The notes: generated by a model not told the origin, from the sequence alone. Shown: positions 8,391 through 16,095, counted from the first letter of the stretch. The stretch: 64,000 nucleotides of DNA from Streptomyces venezuelae (GCF_008642375.1 NZ_CP029194.1:4774001-4838000); one strand, 5' to 3'. Program-made: numbers and translations.

Positions 8391-8487
8391 GCAGCAACCC
8401 ACCACCCGCCCCCGGCAGGGTTTCGGGAAGGGGCGGGGTGGGGGAGAAATGCCCGTTTCGTTCGCGTTCGCGGATACGCTCAGGTCC

Positions 8488-10578
8488 ATGAGTTGGCTCC
8501 GGGCCCTGAAGGAGACCGCCCGCTCGGGGCTCACCGTCGAGCGTCGGCAGCTCGAACCCGCCGTCGCCGCCCGAGGCGCCCTCGGTCTCGCCCTCGTCGT
8601 CGGCCTCTCCCTCGCCCTCTTCGGCCCCGCCGTCGCCGCCTCCTCCGCCTTCGGCGCCTTCCAGGCGGCCATCGCCACCTTCCAGCGCTCCTGGCGCCCC
8701 CGCCCCACCCTCGCCCTCGCCTCCGGCGCCAGCCTCGCCGTGTCGACCTTCCTCGGCTACGTCACCGGCGCCGGCTCCCACCCGGTCCTCTTCCTCGCCC
8801 TGCTGCTCCTCTGGACGTTCCTCTCGGGCCTCGCCTGGGCCGCCGGCCCCACCGCCGGCATCATCGCCTCCTCCAACGTGGCGATGATGCTGGTGACGGT
8901 CACCCTCCCCACCTCCGTCGCCACCGCCGCCGGCCACGCCGCCATGATCTTCGCCGGCGGCGTCGTCCAGGCCGCCCTCGTCGTCCTCCTCCCCGTCCGC
9001 CGCTGGGGCGCCCAGCGCGACGCCCTCGCCGACGCGCTCGCCGCCGAGGCGGACTACGCCCGCCGCCTCCGTCACGACCCGGTCGCCCCCTTCGACCCCG
9101 TCCCGCTCATGACGGCCCGCAGCGCCGCTGCCGTCACCCCCCGCCAGGCCCGCCGCCGCCCGGCGGAGCTGCACGGCGCGCGCGGCCTCGCCGAGCGGAT
9201 CCGCCCGGTCCTCGCCTCGCTCGCGGACCCGGCCGTCGGCGTGCCGGAGGAGGGGCCGCAGCGGGACCGCGTGCGCGAGCTGCTCGCCGCCGCGGGCGCC
9301 GTCCTCGACGCCGCCGCGCACGCGATCCGGCACGGCGAGCCGGTCACGCTCCCGCCACCCGCCGTCGCCGTCCTGCGCACCCCGGACACCGGCGCGATCC
9401 TCTCCGGCCCGCCCCGCCGCGCCGCCCTCCGCCTCGCCGCCCTGCTCGGCGATGTCGTCGAGACGGCGGAGCCCCGTACCGAGACGAGCTCGGGCGAGGC
9501 CCGCACCCGCCCCACGATGGTCCGGCTCGGGCCGATCGTCCTCACGAAGATGCGCGCCGAGCTGCGCCCGGACTCCCCGATCCTGCGCCACGCCGTCCGC
9601 GTCTCGGTGGTCACGGCCGCCGGCTACCTCCTCGGCACGGCGCTCCCCTTCGGCCACGGCTACTGGGCGCCGATGGCCTCCGTCATGGTGATGCGGCCGG
9701 ACTTCACGCAGACGTACGCCCGCTCCGTGGCCCGCTTCGGCGGCACGCTCGTCGGCGTGGCGCTCGCGACGGCAGTCGTCCGGACGGCCCACCCGGGCAT
9801 GTACCTGTCCGCCGCCCTCGCCGTGCTGTGCGCCTTCGGCATGTACCTGCTGATGCGCACGGGGTACGCCGTCAGCCAGGTCTGCGTCGCCGCGTACGTC
9901 GTCTTCCTCCTCGGCATGGACGGCGCCGGCCTCACCCAGACGGTCCGCGAGCGCGTCCTGCTGACCCTCCTCGGCGGAGTGCTCGCCATGCTGGGCTACG
10001 CCGTCTACCCGGCCTGGGAGACGCCCCGGCTGCGCGGCCGCCTCGCGGACTGGCTGGTGGCGTCCGGCCGGTACGCCGCCGCCGTCGCCGCCCGGTACGC
10101 CGACCCGGCCGGCCACTCCTGCCCCGACGTCCGGGAGGCACTCCTCGCCGCCCGGGCCGCCCGCGTGGCCTGGCAGGAGGCGGTGGACCGGGCGACCCAC
10201 GAGCCGGTACGCCACCGGGGGCTCTCGCACGCGACGGCGGAGGAGGCCGGGTACGCCGTCGCGGAGTTCGGCCGGGCGGCGATGCTCCTTGAGGCGCACC
10301 TGCCGGACCGCGGCGCCGCGCCGCTGCCCGCCGCCGCGGCCCTCGCGGAAGCCCTGCGCCGCTCGACGGAACGGGGCGCGAAGGACGTACGCGAGCGCAG
10401 GGAGCCGCACTGGGACGACCTCCGGGAGACCGTCGCCGGCTGGTCGGCGGACCCGCCGGGCCACTTCCTCCTCGACAAGGGCGGCCGGCTGCTCCTCGAA
10501 GCCCTGGACGAGCTCGCGGAGGCTCTGGCGCCCGATTTCCGGGACCGTGTCATCCAGCGGAGGCCCGAAGGGAGTTGA
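8488..10578 (+). CDS. FUSC-family inner membrane protein (fusaric acid resistance/YccS-like)
   Basis: A 696-residue integral membrane protein. Two hydrophobic bundles, at about residues 25-165 and 350-470, flank a charged cytoplasmic region; this duplicated arrangement is typical of FUSC/aromatic acid exporter proteins. Conserved FUSC elements include FQAAIATFQRSWRPRP near the start and WAPMASVMVMRPDFTQTYAR before the second bundle. I prefer the ATG at 8488 over the in-frame ATG 13 codons upstream because it leads straight into the family's usual N-terminus. It lies 30 bases before the following secreted-protein gene. The substrate is unknown. Confidence 0.85.
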   Translation: MSWLRALKETARSGLTVERRQLEPAVAARGALGLALVVGLSLALFGPAVAASSAFGAFQAAIATFQRSWRPRPTLALASGASLAVSTFLGYVTGAGSHPVLFLALLLLWTFLSGLAWAAGPTAGIIASSNVAMMLVTVTLPTSVATAAGHAAMIFAGGVVQAALVVLLPVRRWGAQRDALADALAAEADYARRLRHDPVAPFDPVPLMTARSAAAVTPRQARRRPAELHGARGLAERIRPVLASLADPAVGVPEEGPQRDRVRELLAAAGAVLDAAAHAIRHGEPVTLPPPAVAVLRTPDTGAILSGPPRRAALRLAALLGDVVETAEPRTETSSGEARTRPTMVRLGPIVLTKMRAELRPDSPILRHAVRVSVVTAAGYLLGTALPFGHGYWAPMASVMVMRPDFTQTYARSVARFGGTLVGVALATAVVRTAHPGMYLSAALAVLCAFGMYLLMRTGYAVSQVCVAAYVVFLLGMDGAGLTQTVRERVLLTLLGGVLAMLGYAVYPAWETPRLRGRLADWLVASGRYAAAVAARYADPAGHSCPDVREALLAARAARVAWQEAVDRATHEPVRHRGLSHATAEEAGYAVAEFGRAAMLLEAHLPDRGAAPLPAAAALAEALRRSTERGAKDVRERREPHWDDLRETVAGWSADPPGHFLLDKGGRLLLEALDELAEALAPDFRDRVIQRRPEGS

Positions 10579-10608
10579 GAGGAGTGAAGACCTCGAAGGA
10601 GCAGCCGC

Positions 10609-11190
10609 ATGATGAAGAAGAAGTACCTGTCGGCCGTGGTCGCCGTGATGGCCGCCGCGACCCTCGCCGCCCCGGCGTCGGCGACCGCTGAGCCGGTGAC
10701 GGCCGGGACGGTGACGGCCACGACCGCCACGGTCCCGGAGACGAAGACCACCCCCTCCAAGGCCCCCGCGCAGAACACCCCCGTCCGCACCGTCCGCCCC
10801 GGTGAGCGCGTCGACGCCGGGCAGGGCTGGACGGTCTGGCTGACGAAGCAGGGCAAGTACTGGTCGGGGCCGGACGGTTACGAGAACTTCCGCAGCGTGG
10901 TCGACGGCAACATCGACCGGTCCCAGCCGGGGGTGAGCCACCAGAGCCACGGCGGCGAGAACGGCGTCTTCCACTCCGGCCTCTACTACGGCACCCGCGC
11001 CGCGGGCCGCGTCGAACTGACCGACGCGGACGGCCGCAAGACCCTCGCCACCCTCGTCGCGCTGCCCGGCCGCCCCGACTGGGGCGTCTGGTACGTCCAC
11101 ACGGCACCGCCCCAGGGCGGCAGCCCGGCCGTCGCGCTGTACGACCGCTCCGGCAAGCTCCTGGCAGACCTGCCGGCCTGGGACTTCTGA
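10609..11190 (+). CDS. Secreted protein of unknown function, paralogous to the domain at 12302-12688
   Basis: A 193-residue exported protein. It has a Sec signal peptide (MMKKKYLSAVV..., hydrophobic to about residue 20, cleavage likely after APASATA at 27), a Thr-rich linker to about 60, and a globular domain from about 64 to 193. The domain has GERVDAG, GPDGYEN, FHSGLYYGTR and GRPDWGVWYVH motifs that recur, nearly unchanged, in the C-terminal half of the protein at 11894-12691. AAGGAG precedes the start. I do not recognise the domain. It lies just upstream of a SigE-type sigma factor, which suggests an extracytoplasmic role linked to that regulator. Confidence 0.85.
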   Translation: MMKKKYLSAVVAVMAAATLAAPASATAEPVTAGTVTATTATVPETKTTPSKAPAQNTPVRTVRPGERVDAGQGWTVWLTKQGKYWSGPDGYENFRSVVDGNIDRSQPGVSHQSHGGENGVFHSGLYYGTRAAGRVELTDADGRKTLATLVALPGRPDWGVWYVHTAPPQGGSPAVALYDRSGKLLADLPAWDF

Positions 11191-11276
11191 CCGGCCGCAC
11201 CCACGAATGTGGCGGGGCCCGGCACGGGGCTGGCCCCGCCCCTCTCCACCACCGAACGATCGCGAGGTCCGCCACC

Positions 11277-11897
11277 GTGCCGCACGAGCCCGCCGCCGAG
11301 CCGGCTGCCGAGCCCGCCGCGAAGCCGGCCGCCGAGTCCGACGCCTCCGCCGAGTCCGACGCCTCCGACGGCGACGACGGCTTCGCCGCCTTCGCCGTCG
11401 CCGCCTGGCCCCGGCTGGTACGCACGGCCCAGCTCCTGACCGGCGACTTCCACGAGGCGGAGGACCTGGTCCAGACGACGCTCGCCAAGGTGTACGGGCG
11501 CTGGCGGCGCGTCCCCCGGAGCGAGATCGAGCTCTACGTGCGCCGGGCCCTCGTCAACAACAACCTCAGCCGCCTCCGCCGCAAGCGGGTCGCGCTGCTC
11601 CTCACACCCGTACTCCCCGAGTCGCTCCGGCACACGTACGCGGGACACGCGGAGGCCGTCGAACAGCGCACCGCGCTCCAGGAGGCCTTAGCCGACCTCA
11701 CCGGCCGCCAGCGCGCGGTGATGGTGCTCCGTTACTGGGAGGACCTGACCGAGCAGGAGATAGCGAGCGTGCTCAACTGCTCGATCGGCACGGTCAAGAC
11801 GCACGCCAGACGCGGCCTGACGGCGCTGCGCACCCATCCCCGGCTCGCCGCCGCCCCCGTCCCGTACGCCCCCGCCCCGTCCGGAGCCCGCCGATGA
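11277..11897 (+). CDS. SigE-family ECF RNA polymerase sigma factor
   Basis: A 206-residue sigma-70 family factor. An Ala/Glu/Pro-rich N-terminal stretch (1-35) precedes region 2 (about 36-105, with LVRTAQLLTGDFHEAEDLVQ and a WRRV segment) and region 4 (about 135-188, with LTGRQRAVMVLRYWEDLTEQ and the helix-turn-helix SIGTVKTHARRGLTALR). This layout is that of the actinobacterial SigE-family ECF group. A GTG start at 11277 is used, with GAGG upstream. Its stop overlaps the start of the membrane protein gene that follows (ATGA), the usual position of a cognate anti-sigma factor. Confidence 0.9.
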   Translation: MPHEPAAEPAAEPAAKPAAESDASAESDASDGDDGFAAFAVAAWPRLVRTAQLLTGDFHEAEDLVQTTLAKVYGRWRRVPRSEIELYVRRALVNNNLSRLRRKRVALLLTPVLPESLRHTYAGHAEAVEQRTALQEALADLTGRQRAVMVLRYWEDLTEQEIASVLNCSIGTVKTHARRGLTALRTHPRLAAAPVPYAPAPSGARR

Positions 11898-12691
11898 CCA
11901 CCCCCGGAACCACCCCTGATCCCGACGCGGGACCCGGATCCGCCCCCGCGGCCACCCCCGGTCCCGACGACTCCGCGATCCGCGCCGAAGTCGACCGGAT
12001 CCGTGAGGCGTTCGCGCGAGAGGCCTCCGGCGTCACCCCGAGTCCGGTGCCGCTGGCGGCGGTCCGCCGCGCGGGCCGGTCGTTCCGGCGCCGTCGTACG
12101 GCGGCCTTGTCGGCGCTGTCGGTCCTGGGCGCCGCGACGGTCGCGGCGGCGGTGGTGGCCGGCGTGGCGTACACGGGCTCGTCCCCGTCGGCCCCCGCCC
12201 CGGTGGCCGCGCCGCCGGCCACCGTCACCCCCCGGGTCCCGTCGCCCACGTCCTCGCCCGAACCCACCTCCACCCCGCCGCGGACGCCGACGCAGGTCCG
12301 GGTCGTGGCCTCGGGCGAGCGCGTCGACGCGGGGAAGGGCTGGAAGGTCTGGCTGACGGCCGGGGGCAAGCACTGGGCGGGTCCGGACGGGTTCGAGAAC
12401 TCCCGCAGCGTCACCGACGGCAACATCGACACGGCCGTGCCCGGCGTGAGCCATCAGAGCTCGGGATCCCCGGCGGGCACCTTCCATTCGGGCCTGTACT
12501 ACGGGACCCGTGCGGTGGGCGGCGTCGAGCTCACGGGCCCCGGGGGCGAAAGGACCGTCGCGACCCTGCTCGAACTGCCGGGCCGCCCCGGCTGGGGCGT
12601 CTGGTACGCGCACACCGGGCCGACCAGCGGGGATCTCGCCGTATCGATGTACGACCGCGCGGGCAAGCTCCTCTCCGCCCTCCCGGGCTGA
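11894..12691 (+). CDS. Single-pass membrane protein coupled to the sigma factor; putative anti-sigma or sensor
   Basis: A 265-residue protein. The cytoplasmic N-terminus (1-66) has a short helical segment AIRAEVDRIREAFAREASG. A basic patch RRAGRSFRRRR is followed by one membrane helix (about 70-94), a Pro/Thr/Ser-rich linker (95-135) and an external domain (137-265) that is a paralogue of the secreted protein at 10609-11190. The start overlaps the sigma factor stop by 4 bases. Position and topology fit an anti-sigma factor, but no zinc-binding HxxxCxxC anti-sigma motif is present. The function is therefore inferred from context. It ends 13 bases before the convergent rpsN. Confidence 0.8.
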   Translation: MTTPGTTPDPDAGPGSAPAATPGPDDSAIRAEVDRIREAFAREASGVTPSPVPLAAVRRAGRSFRRRRTAALSALSVLGAATVAAAVVAGVAYTGSSPSAPAPVAAPPATVTPRVPSPTSSPEPTSTPPRTPTQVRVVASGERVDAGKGWKVWLTAGGKHWAGPDGFENSRSVTDGNIDTAVPGVSHQSSGSPAGTFHSGLYYGTRAVGGVELTGPGGERTVATLLELPGRPGWGVWYAHTGPTSGDLAVSMYDRAGKLLSALPG

Positions 12692-12704
12692 CCGCCCGGC
12701 GCCG

Positions 12705-13010
12705 TCACCACGACGCCTTCCGCACCCCCGGCAGGAAGCCCGCGTGGGCCTGCGCCCGCATCCGCACCCGGGACAGCCCGAACCTCCGCAGGTGCCCCCG
12801 GGGCCTGCCGTCCACCGCGTCCCGGTTCCGCACCCGGGTCGCGCTCGCGTCCCGGGGCTGGCGGCCCAGCTCCCGTACCGCCGCCTCGCGGCCGGCGGCC
12901 GGGGTGGAGGGGCGCCGGACGATCTCCTTCAGCTCGGCCCGCCGCTCGGCGTACCGCGCGACGACCGCCTTCCGCCGCTCGTTGCGTGCGATCTTGCTGC
13001 GCTTGGCCAT
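12705..13010 (-). CDS. rpsN: 30S ribosomal protein S14, zinc-independent form
   Basis: A 101-residue small-subunit protein beginning MAKRSKIARNERRKAVVARY and ending with the conserved RVRMRAQAHAGFLPGVRKASW region. It lacks the CxxC pairs of the short zinc-binding S14, so this is the longer C-minus paralogue that replaces the zinc form when zinc is scarce. Its ATG overlaps the rpmB stop by one base, so the two genes form one minus-strand operon that begins at the Zur-like box at 13274. Confidence 0.96.
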   Translation of the reverse strand: MAKRSKIARNERRKAVVARYAERRAELKEIVRRPSTPAAGREAAVRELGRQPRDASATRVRNRDAVDGRPRGHLRRFGLSRVRMRAQAHAGFLPGVRKASW

Positions 13011-13246
13011 CAGACCTTCTCCCCGCGGGCCCGGATGCGGGCCACGGCGGCCTCGACGCCGATCACGTCGACGGTCTTGATCGCGCGGGCGCTGAGGGTG
13101 AGCCGGACGTACCGGCCCTCGCCCGCGAGCCAGTACCGCTTGCGCTGGATGTTGGGGTCGAAGCGGCGTGAGGTGCGCCGGTGGGAGTGCGAGATCCGGT
13201 TGCCGAATCCGGGCCGTGCGCCGGTCAGCTGGCAGTGGGCGGACAA
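13010..13246 (-). CDS. rpmB: 50S ribosomal protein L28, zinc-independent form
   Basis: A 78-residue L28. It starts with an unusual TTG (complement of 13244-13246), giving the family's N-terminus SAHCQLTGARPGFGNRISHS. The frame runs nine codons further upstream to an ATG, but that extension does not match L28, and the TTG has GAGGTAGG at good spacing. Only one Cys remains, so the zinc ribbon is absent. It is the first gene of the rpmB-rpsN arm of the zinc-limitation cassette. Confidence 0.93.
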   Translation of the reverse strand: MSAHCQLTGARPGFGNRISHSHRRTSRRFDPNIQRKRYWLAGEGRYVRLTLSARAIKTVDVIGVEAAVARIRARGEKV

Positions 13247-13273
13247 GGGTGACCTACCTCTCCGGAGAGACAT

Positions 13274-13294
13274 TGGAAATGGGAACCATTTTCA
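13274..13294. promoter_or_regulatory. Zur-like operator in the divergent ribosomal-protein promoter
   Basis: TGGAAATGG (13274-13282) and CCATTTTCA (13286-13294) form an inverted repeat with one mismatch around a GAA centre. The AT-rich composition stands out in this GC-rich DNA and resembles actinobacterial Zur boxes. It sits between rpmB and rpmG, both zinc-free paralogues known to be Zur-repressed in streptomycetes, so one site could control both arms. Confidence 0.75.
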
Positions 13295-13309
13295 TTTACT
13301 CTACACACC

Positions 13310-13474
13310 ATGGCCCGCAACGAACTCCGCCCCGTCGTCAAGCTCCGGTCCACCGCCGGCACCGGATTCACCTACGTCACCCGCAAGAACCGCCGCAACG
13401 ACCCCGACCGCCTCACCCTGCGCAAGTTCGACCCGGTCGCCCGCCGGCACGTCGACTTCCGAGAGGAGCGCTGA
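13310..13474 (+). CDS. rpmG: 50S ribosomal protein L33, zinc-independent form
   Basis: A 54-residue L33 (begins MARNELRPVVKLRSTAGTGF, then YVTRKNRRNDPDRLTLRKFD). The cysteine pairs of zinc-binding L33 are absent. The ATG lies 15 bases after the Zur-like box and has no Shine-Dalgarno sequence, which suggests a leaderless or very short 5' leader. It is the first gene of the plus-strand arm, eight bases before rpmE2. Confidence 0.95.
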   Translation: MARNELRPVVKLRSTAGTGFTYVTRKNRRNDPDRLTLRKFDPVARRHVDFREER

Positions 13475-13482
13475 ACCACCCC

Positions 13483-13752
13483 ATGAAGCCCGGAATCCAC
13501 CCCCCGTACGAGCCCGTCGTCTTCCGTGACAAGGCGGGCGGCTTCGCCTTCCTCACCCGTTCCACGCTCACCAGCGACAAGAGCGTCGAATGGGAGGACG
13601 GGCGCACCTACCCCGTCGTCGACGTCGAGATCTCCTCGGCGAGCCACCCCTTCTACACCGGCACCGCGCGTGTCCTGGACACCGCAGGCCGCGTGGAGCG
13701 CTTCGAGAAGCGGTACGGAAGGCGTGCCGACGCCCCCGGGGCAGCCCGCTGA
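13483..13752 (+). CDS. rpmE2: 50S ribosomal protein L31 type B
   Basis: An 89-residue type B L31, recognised from MKPGIHPPYEPVVFRDKAGG, the central DVEISSASHPFYTG and the RVERFEKRYGRR tail. The CxxC zinc site of type A L31 is missing. The ATG is eight bases after rpmG, and the stop overlaps the start of the CobW-like gene (TGATG), so rpmG-rpmE2-cobW are coupled. Confidence 0.96.
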   Translation: MKPGIHPPYEPVVFRDKAGGFAFLTRSTLTSDKSVEWEDGRTYPVVDVEISSASHPFYTGTARVLDTAGRVERFEKRYGRRADAPGAAR

Positions 13753-14885
13753 TGTTCACCGTCGCCCTCGTCGGAGGCCTGCACTCCGACGCCCGCCGCG
13801 CTGCCGTGGACCGGCTCCTGGCCGACGTCCCCGGCAGCGTGGCGCTCCACCACGACCTCGCGGCGGCCCCGGACACCGGGACCGTCGCCCGTACCGTCCG
13901 GGACGCCACGGGCGTCCTGTCCGCCGGTGAGACGCCACTGGTGAACGACTGCGCCTGCTGCGCCCTGCGCGAGGACCTCGTCCCCGAGCTGGAGCGGCTG
14001 CGCGACTCCGGCCTCACCCGGCTGGCGGTCGTCGAGCTCTGGGACTCCGTCGCGCCCAAGGCGATGGCCGAGGTCGTCGCCGCCGCCGGCTTCCGCATCG
14101 GCGCCGTCGTCACCGCCGTCGACCCGGCGCTCCTCCTGCCGTACCTCGCCGACGGCGACGACCTCGCCGACGTCGGGCTCGCCGCGGCGGCCACCGACCG
14201 GCGGACCGTCGCCGACACCTGGGCGCGCCAACTGGAGTACGCGCCCGTCCTCGCCGTCGTCGAAAGCCCCGAGGCCGGGGCCGACCCCGCGGACCGTGCC
14301 CTCCTCGACCAACTCCACCCCACCGCCCGGCGGATCCCCGTCGAAGGGGGCGGGCTCGCGACGGCCGTCTTCGCGGGATTCGACGTGGAGGCCGCGGCCG
14401 CGGCCCAGCACCCGGCCTGCGCGCTGCTGCCGCAGGAGGCGGACGAGCACGGGGTCGCCACCTATGTCTGGCGCCACCACCGGCCCTTCCACCCCGAGCG
14501 GCTCTACGCGGCCCTGGAGGGCCTGACCTGCGCGGCCACCCGCAGCCGCGGCCGTTTCTATCTGGCCGACCGGCCCGACACCCTGCTCGCGTGGGAAGCG
14601 GCGGGCGGCGCGCTCAGCGTGGAGAGCGCCGGTCCCTGGCTTGCCTCGCTGCCCGACGCGGCCTGGGAGCTGGTCCCGCCCGTGCGGCGGGCCGCCGCGG
14701 CCCTCGACTGGCATCCGGAGCACGGCGACCGCTGCCAGCACCTGGTCTTCACCTCGCCGGGCCTGGACCGCGAGGGCCTGGCCGAGCTCCTCGGCTCGTG
14801 TGTGCTCACGGACGCCGAGTACGCCGCGGGGCGCGAGTCCTGGAAGCGGATCGGCTCGGCGTCCGGCGCGTTTCCGGAGGTCTGA
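13752..14885 (+). CDS. CobW/COG0523-like protein of the zinc-limitation cassette, degenerate P-loop
   Basis: A 377-residue homologue of the CobW/ZNG1/YciC metallochaperone GTPases. The diagnostic metal-binding CxCC is present as C67-A-C-C70 in NDCACCALRED, and the C-terminal CobW domain is clear (RGRFYLADRPDTLLAWEAAG). The canonical GxxGxGKT is not: the first loop reads VALVGGLHSDARRAAVDRLL with no GKT. Either GTP binding is lost or it is done differently. Overlap with rpmE2 places it under the same Zur-type control, consistent with zinc allocation during starvation. Confidence 0.88.
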   Translation: MFTVALVGGLHSDARRAAVDRLLADVPGSVALHHDLAAAPDTGTVARTVRDATGVLSAGETPLVNDCACCALREDLVPELERLRDSGLTRLAVVELWDSVAPKAMAEVVAAAGFRIGAVVTAVDPALLLPYLADGDDLADVGLAAAATDRRTVADTWARQLEYAPVLAVVESPEAGADPADRALLDQLHPTARRIPVEGGGLATAVFAGFDVEAAAAAQHPACALLPQEADEHGVATYVWRHHRPFHPERLYAALEGLTCAATRSRGRFYLADRPDTLLAWEAAGGALSVESAGPWLASLPDAAWELVPPVRRAAAALDWHPEHGDRCQHLVFTSPGLDREGLAELLGSCVLTDAEYAAGRESWKRIGSASGAFPEV

Positions 14886-14995
14886 CGGCCCGTGTCCGGC
14901 CGGAGGAAGATCGGGAGCCGTAGGGTGGGCCGGAGGGCGCGTCCGCCGTACCGGCCGGTAGCACGCTGAGTCGCGTAGCCGCTACGCCACCGCCC

Positions 14996-15020
14996 GTGCA
15001 CGTGCATCTGCTCATGCATC
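14996..15020 (+). promoter_or_regulatory. Candidate operator upstream of the DUF397 gene (copy 1)
   Basis: GTGCACGTGCATCTGC (14996-15011) followed after three bases by TGCATC (15015-15020). The same arrangement occurs once more in this locus, upstream of the ATPase gene and in the same orientation relative to transcription. It lies 67 bases before the DUF397 start. It is probably a binding site for the local XRE regulator; this is inference. Confidence 0.6.
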
Positions 15021-15086
15021 GGCATATGAACACAGCTATGATCCGAGGAAGTTGACACCTGCACCAAGCAACTCGGGGAGCTACCA

Positions 15087-15329
15087 GTGCATCATGCGCA
15101 TCGCGCGTACAACGGCATGGCGGCCACGGAGCTGCGAGGCGTCGTGTGGCAGAAGAGCAGGCACAGCAACTCCCAGGGATCCTGCGTGGAGTTCGCCAAG
15201 CTTCCGGGGGGAAACGTTGCCGTACGCAATTCGCGCCACCCCGACGGGCCCGCGCTCGTCTACACGCCGGCGGAGATAGAGGCGCTCCTGCTCGGCGTCA
15301 AGGACGGGGAATTCGACCACCTGGTGTGA
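15087..15329 (+). CDS. DUF397 domain-containing protein
   Basis: An 80-residue protein with the DUF397 core VVWQKSRHSNSQGSCVEFAK, then NVAVRNSRHPDGPALVYTPA. A GTG start has GGGGAG eight bases upstream. Small DUF397 proteins in streptomycetes are encoded with Scr1/WhiJ-like XRE regulators and RsbW-like ATPases and influence development or antibiotic production; members are thought to bind the XRE partner. Both partners are encoded nearby, at 15491-15997 and 16339-17211. Confidence 0.93.
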   Translation: MHHAHRAYNGMAATELRGVVWQKSRHSNSQGSCVEFAKLPGGNVAVRNSRHPDGPALVYTPAEIEALLLGVKDGEFDHLV

Positions 15330-15429
15330 GCCGCGGGTGCGGACCGTGGTGTCAGGACGTTCCGTCAGGGCGGCGCGAGAGCGGCACGACGACGACGCGA
15401 GAGCGGCGCGAGAACCGCGTGAGGAAATG

Positions 15430-15466
15430 AGGAAGGGCCCCGGCGGTGACCGCCGAGGCCCTTCCT
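15430..15466. terminator. Bidirectional terminator between DUF397 and ATPase genes
   Basis: AGGAAGGGCC (15430-15439) pairs with GGCCCTTCCT (15457-15466). After one mismatch an inner stem of CGGCGG and CCGCCG closes a three-base loop. The 16-bp stem sits between two convergent genes, 100 bases past one stop and 25 past the other. Confidence 0.85.
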
Positions 15467-15490
15467 CCGTCCGTACGGGGGCCTGCCCCG

Positions 15491-15997
15491 CTACTGCTGC
15501 TGCTCCGGACCGACCCGGAACAGCGCCCACACGACCTTGCCCCGGAGCGTCCCGGCGAGCGGGTGCCAGCCCCAGCTGTCGCTGAACGCCTCGACCAGGA
15601 ACAGCCCGCGCCCCGACTCGGCGGCGAAGTCCTCCTCGCCGCGGCGTGCCTCCGGGCTCTCCCCGCTCGGGTCGCGCACGGCGCACACGAGGCGCGAGGC
15701 CCAGCGCATGAGGTGCAGCCTCACGGGCGGGTTCTGGCCGTCTTCCTGGGGCGCGTCGGCCGGCACCGCGTGCCGCAGCGCGTTGGTGACGAGCTCGGAG
15801 ACGACCAGGGCCACGTCGTCGAAGCGGTCCGCCATGTCCCAGCGGTCGAGCGTCGCGCTGGTGAACTTCCGGGCCCCGCGCACGGCTTCGTACCGGGCGG
15901 GCAGGGCGCAGGAGGCGGAGGTGGAGACGGCGCCGGGATCGATCGGCGGAAGGCCCTGCCGTAACGGCTCGAGCACGGTCGATCCATTGGTCCCCAT
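15491..15997 (-). CDS. RsbW/SpoIIAB-like ATP-binding protein (HATPase_c_2)
   Basis: A 168-residue protein with the GHKL ATPase fold. The N-box is VVSELVTNALRHA (E68, N72), a G1-like box is RDPSG (108-112) and the G2 box is ESGRGLFLV (127-135). No phospho-acceptor His domain is present, as in anti-sigma kinases and the ATPases of whiJ/abaA-type loci. The frame continues upstream, but the ATG at 15997 has GGGAG eight bases before it and gives a normal N-terminus. It may act as an anti-sigma-like kinase or as a partner of the XRE/DUF397 pair. Confidence 0.88.
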   Translation of the reverse strand: MGTNGSTVLEPLRQGLPPIDPGAVSTSASCALPARYEAVRGARKFTSATLDRWDMADRFDDVALVVSELVTNALRHAVPADAPQEDGQNPPVRLHLMRWASRLVCAVRDPSGESPEARRGEEDFAAESGRGLFLVEAFSDSWGWHPLAGTLRGKVVWALFRVGPEQQQ

Positions 15998-16095
15998 GCG
16001 AGGCACTCCCGGGAATCGCGACTGTGGTGCGACAACACGACAACACGAACGAGTACGCGGCTGCGCGGGGTCCATGGTTCCGAATGCGCCGACTG

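Noticed and set aside
6966..10292. A 1108-codon plus-strand open frame through the C-rich repeats, giving a collagen-like Pro/Gly protein
   Set aside because: The frame exists only because the repeat lacks A/T stop codons. It overlaps DUF2786 and FUSC in the wrong frame.
7132..11100. A 1322-codon minus-strand open frame
   Set aside because: It is antisense to DUF2786, FUSC and the secreted protein genes and crosses the repeat block; composition is Gly/Arg-rich without motifs.
11207..11893. A 229-residue N-terminal extension of the sigma-coupled membrane protein
   Set aside because: It overlaps the sigma factor gene in another frame and is Arg/Pro/Ala noise. The ATG at 11894 overlaps the sigma stop as expected.
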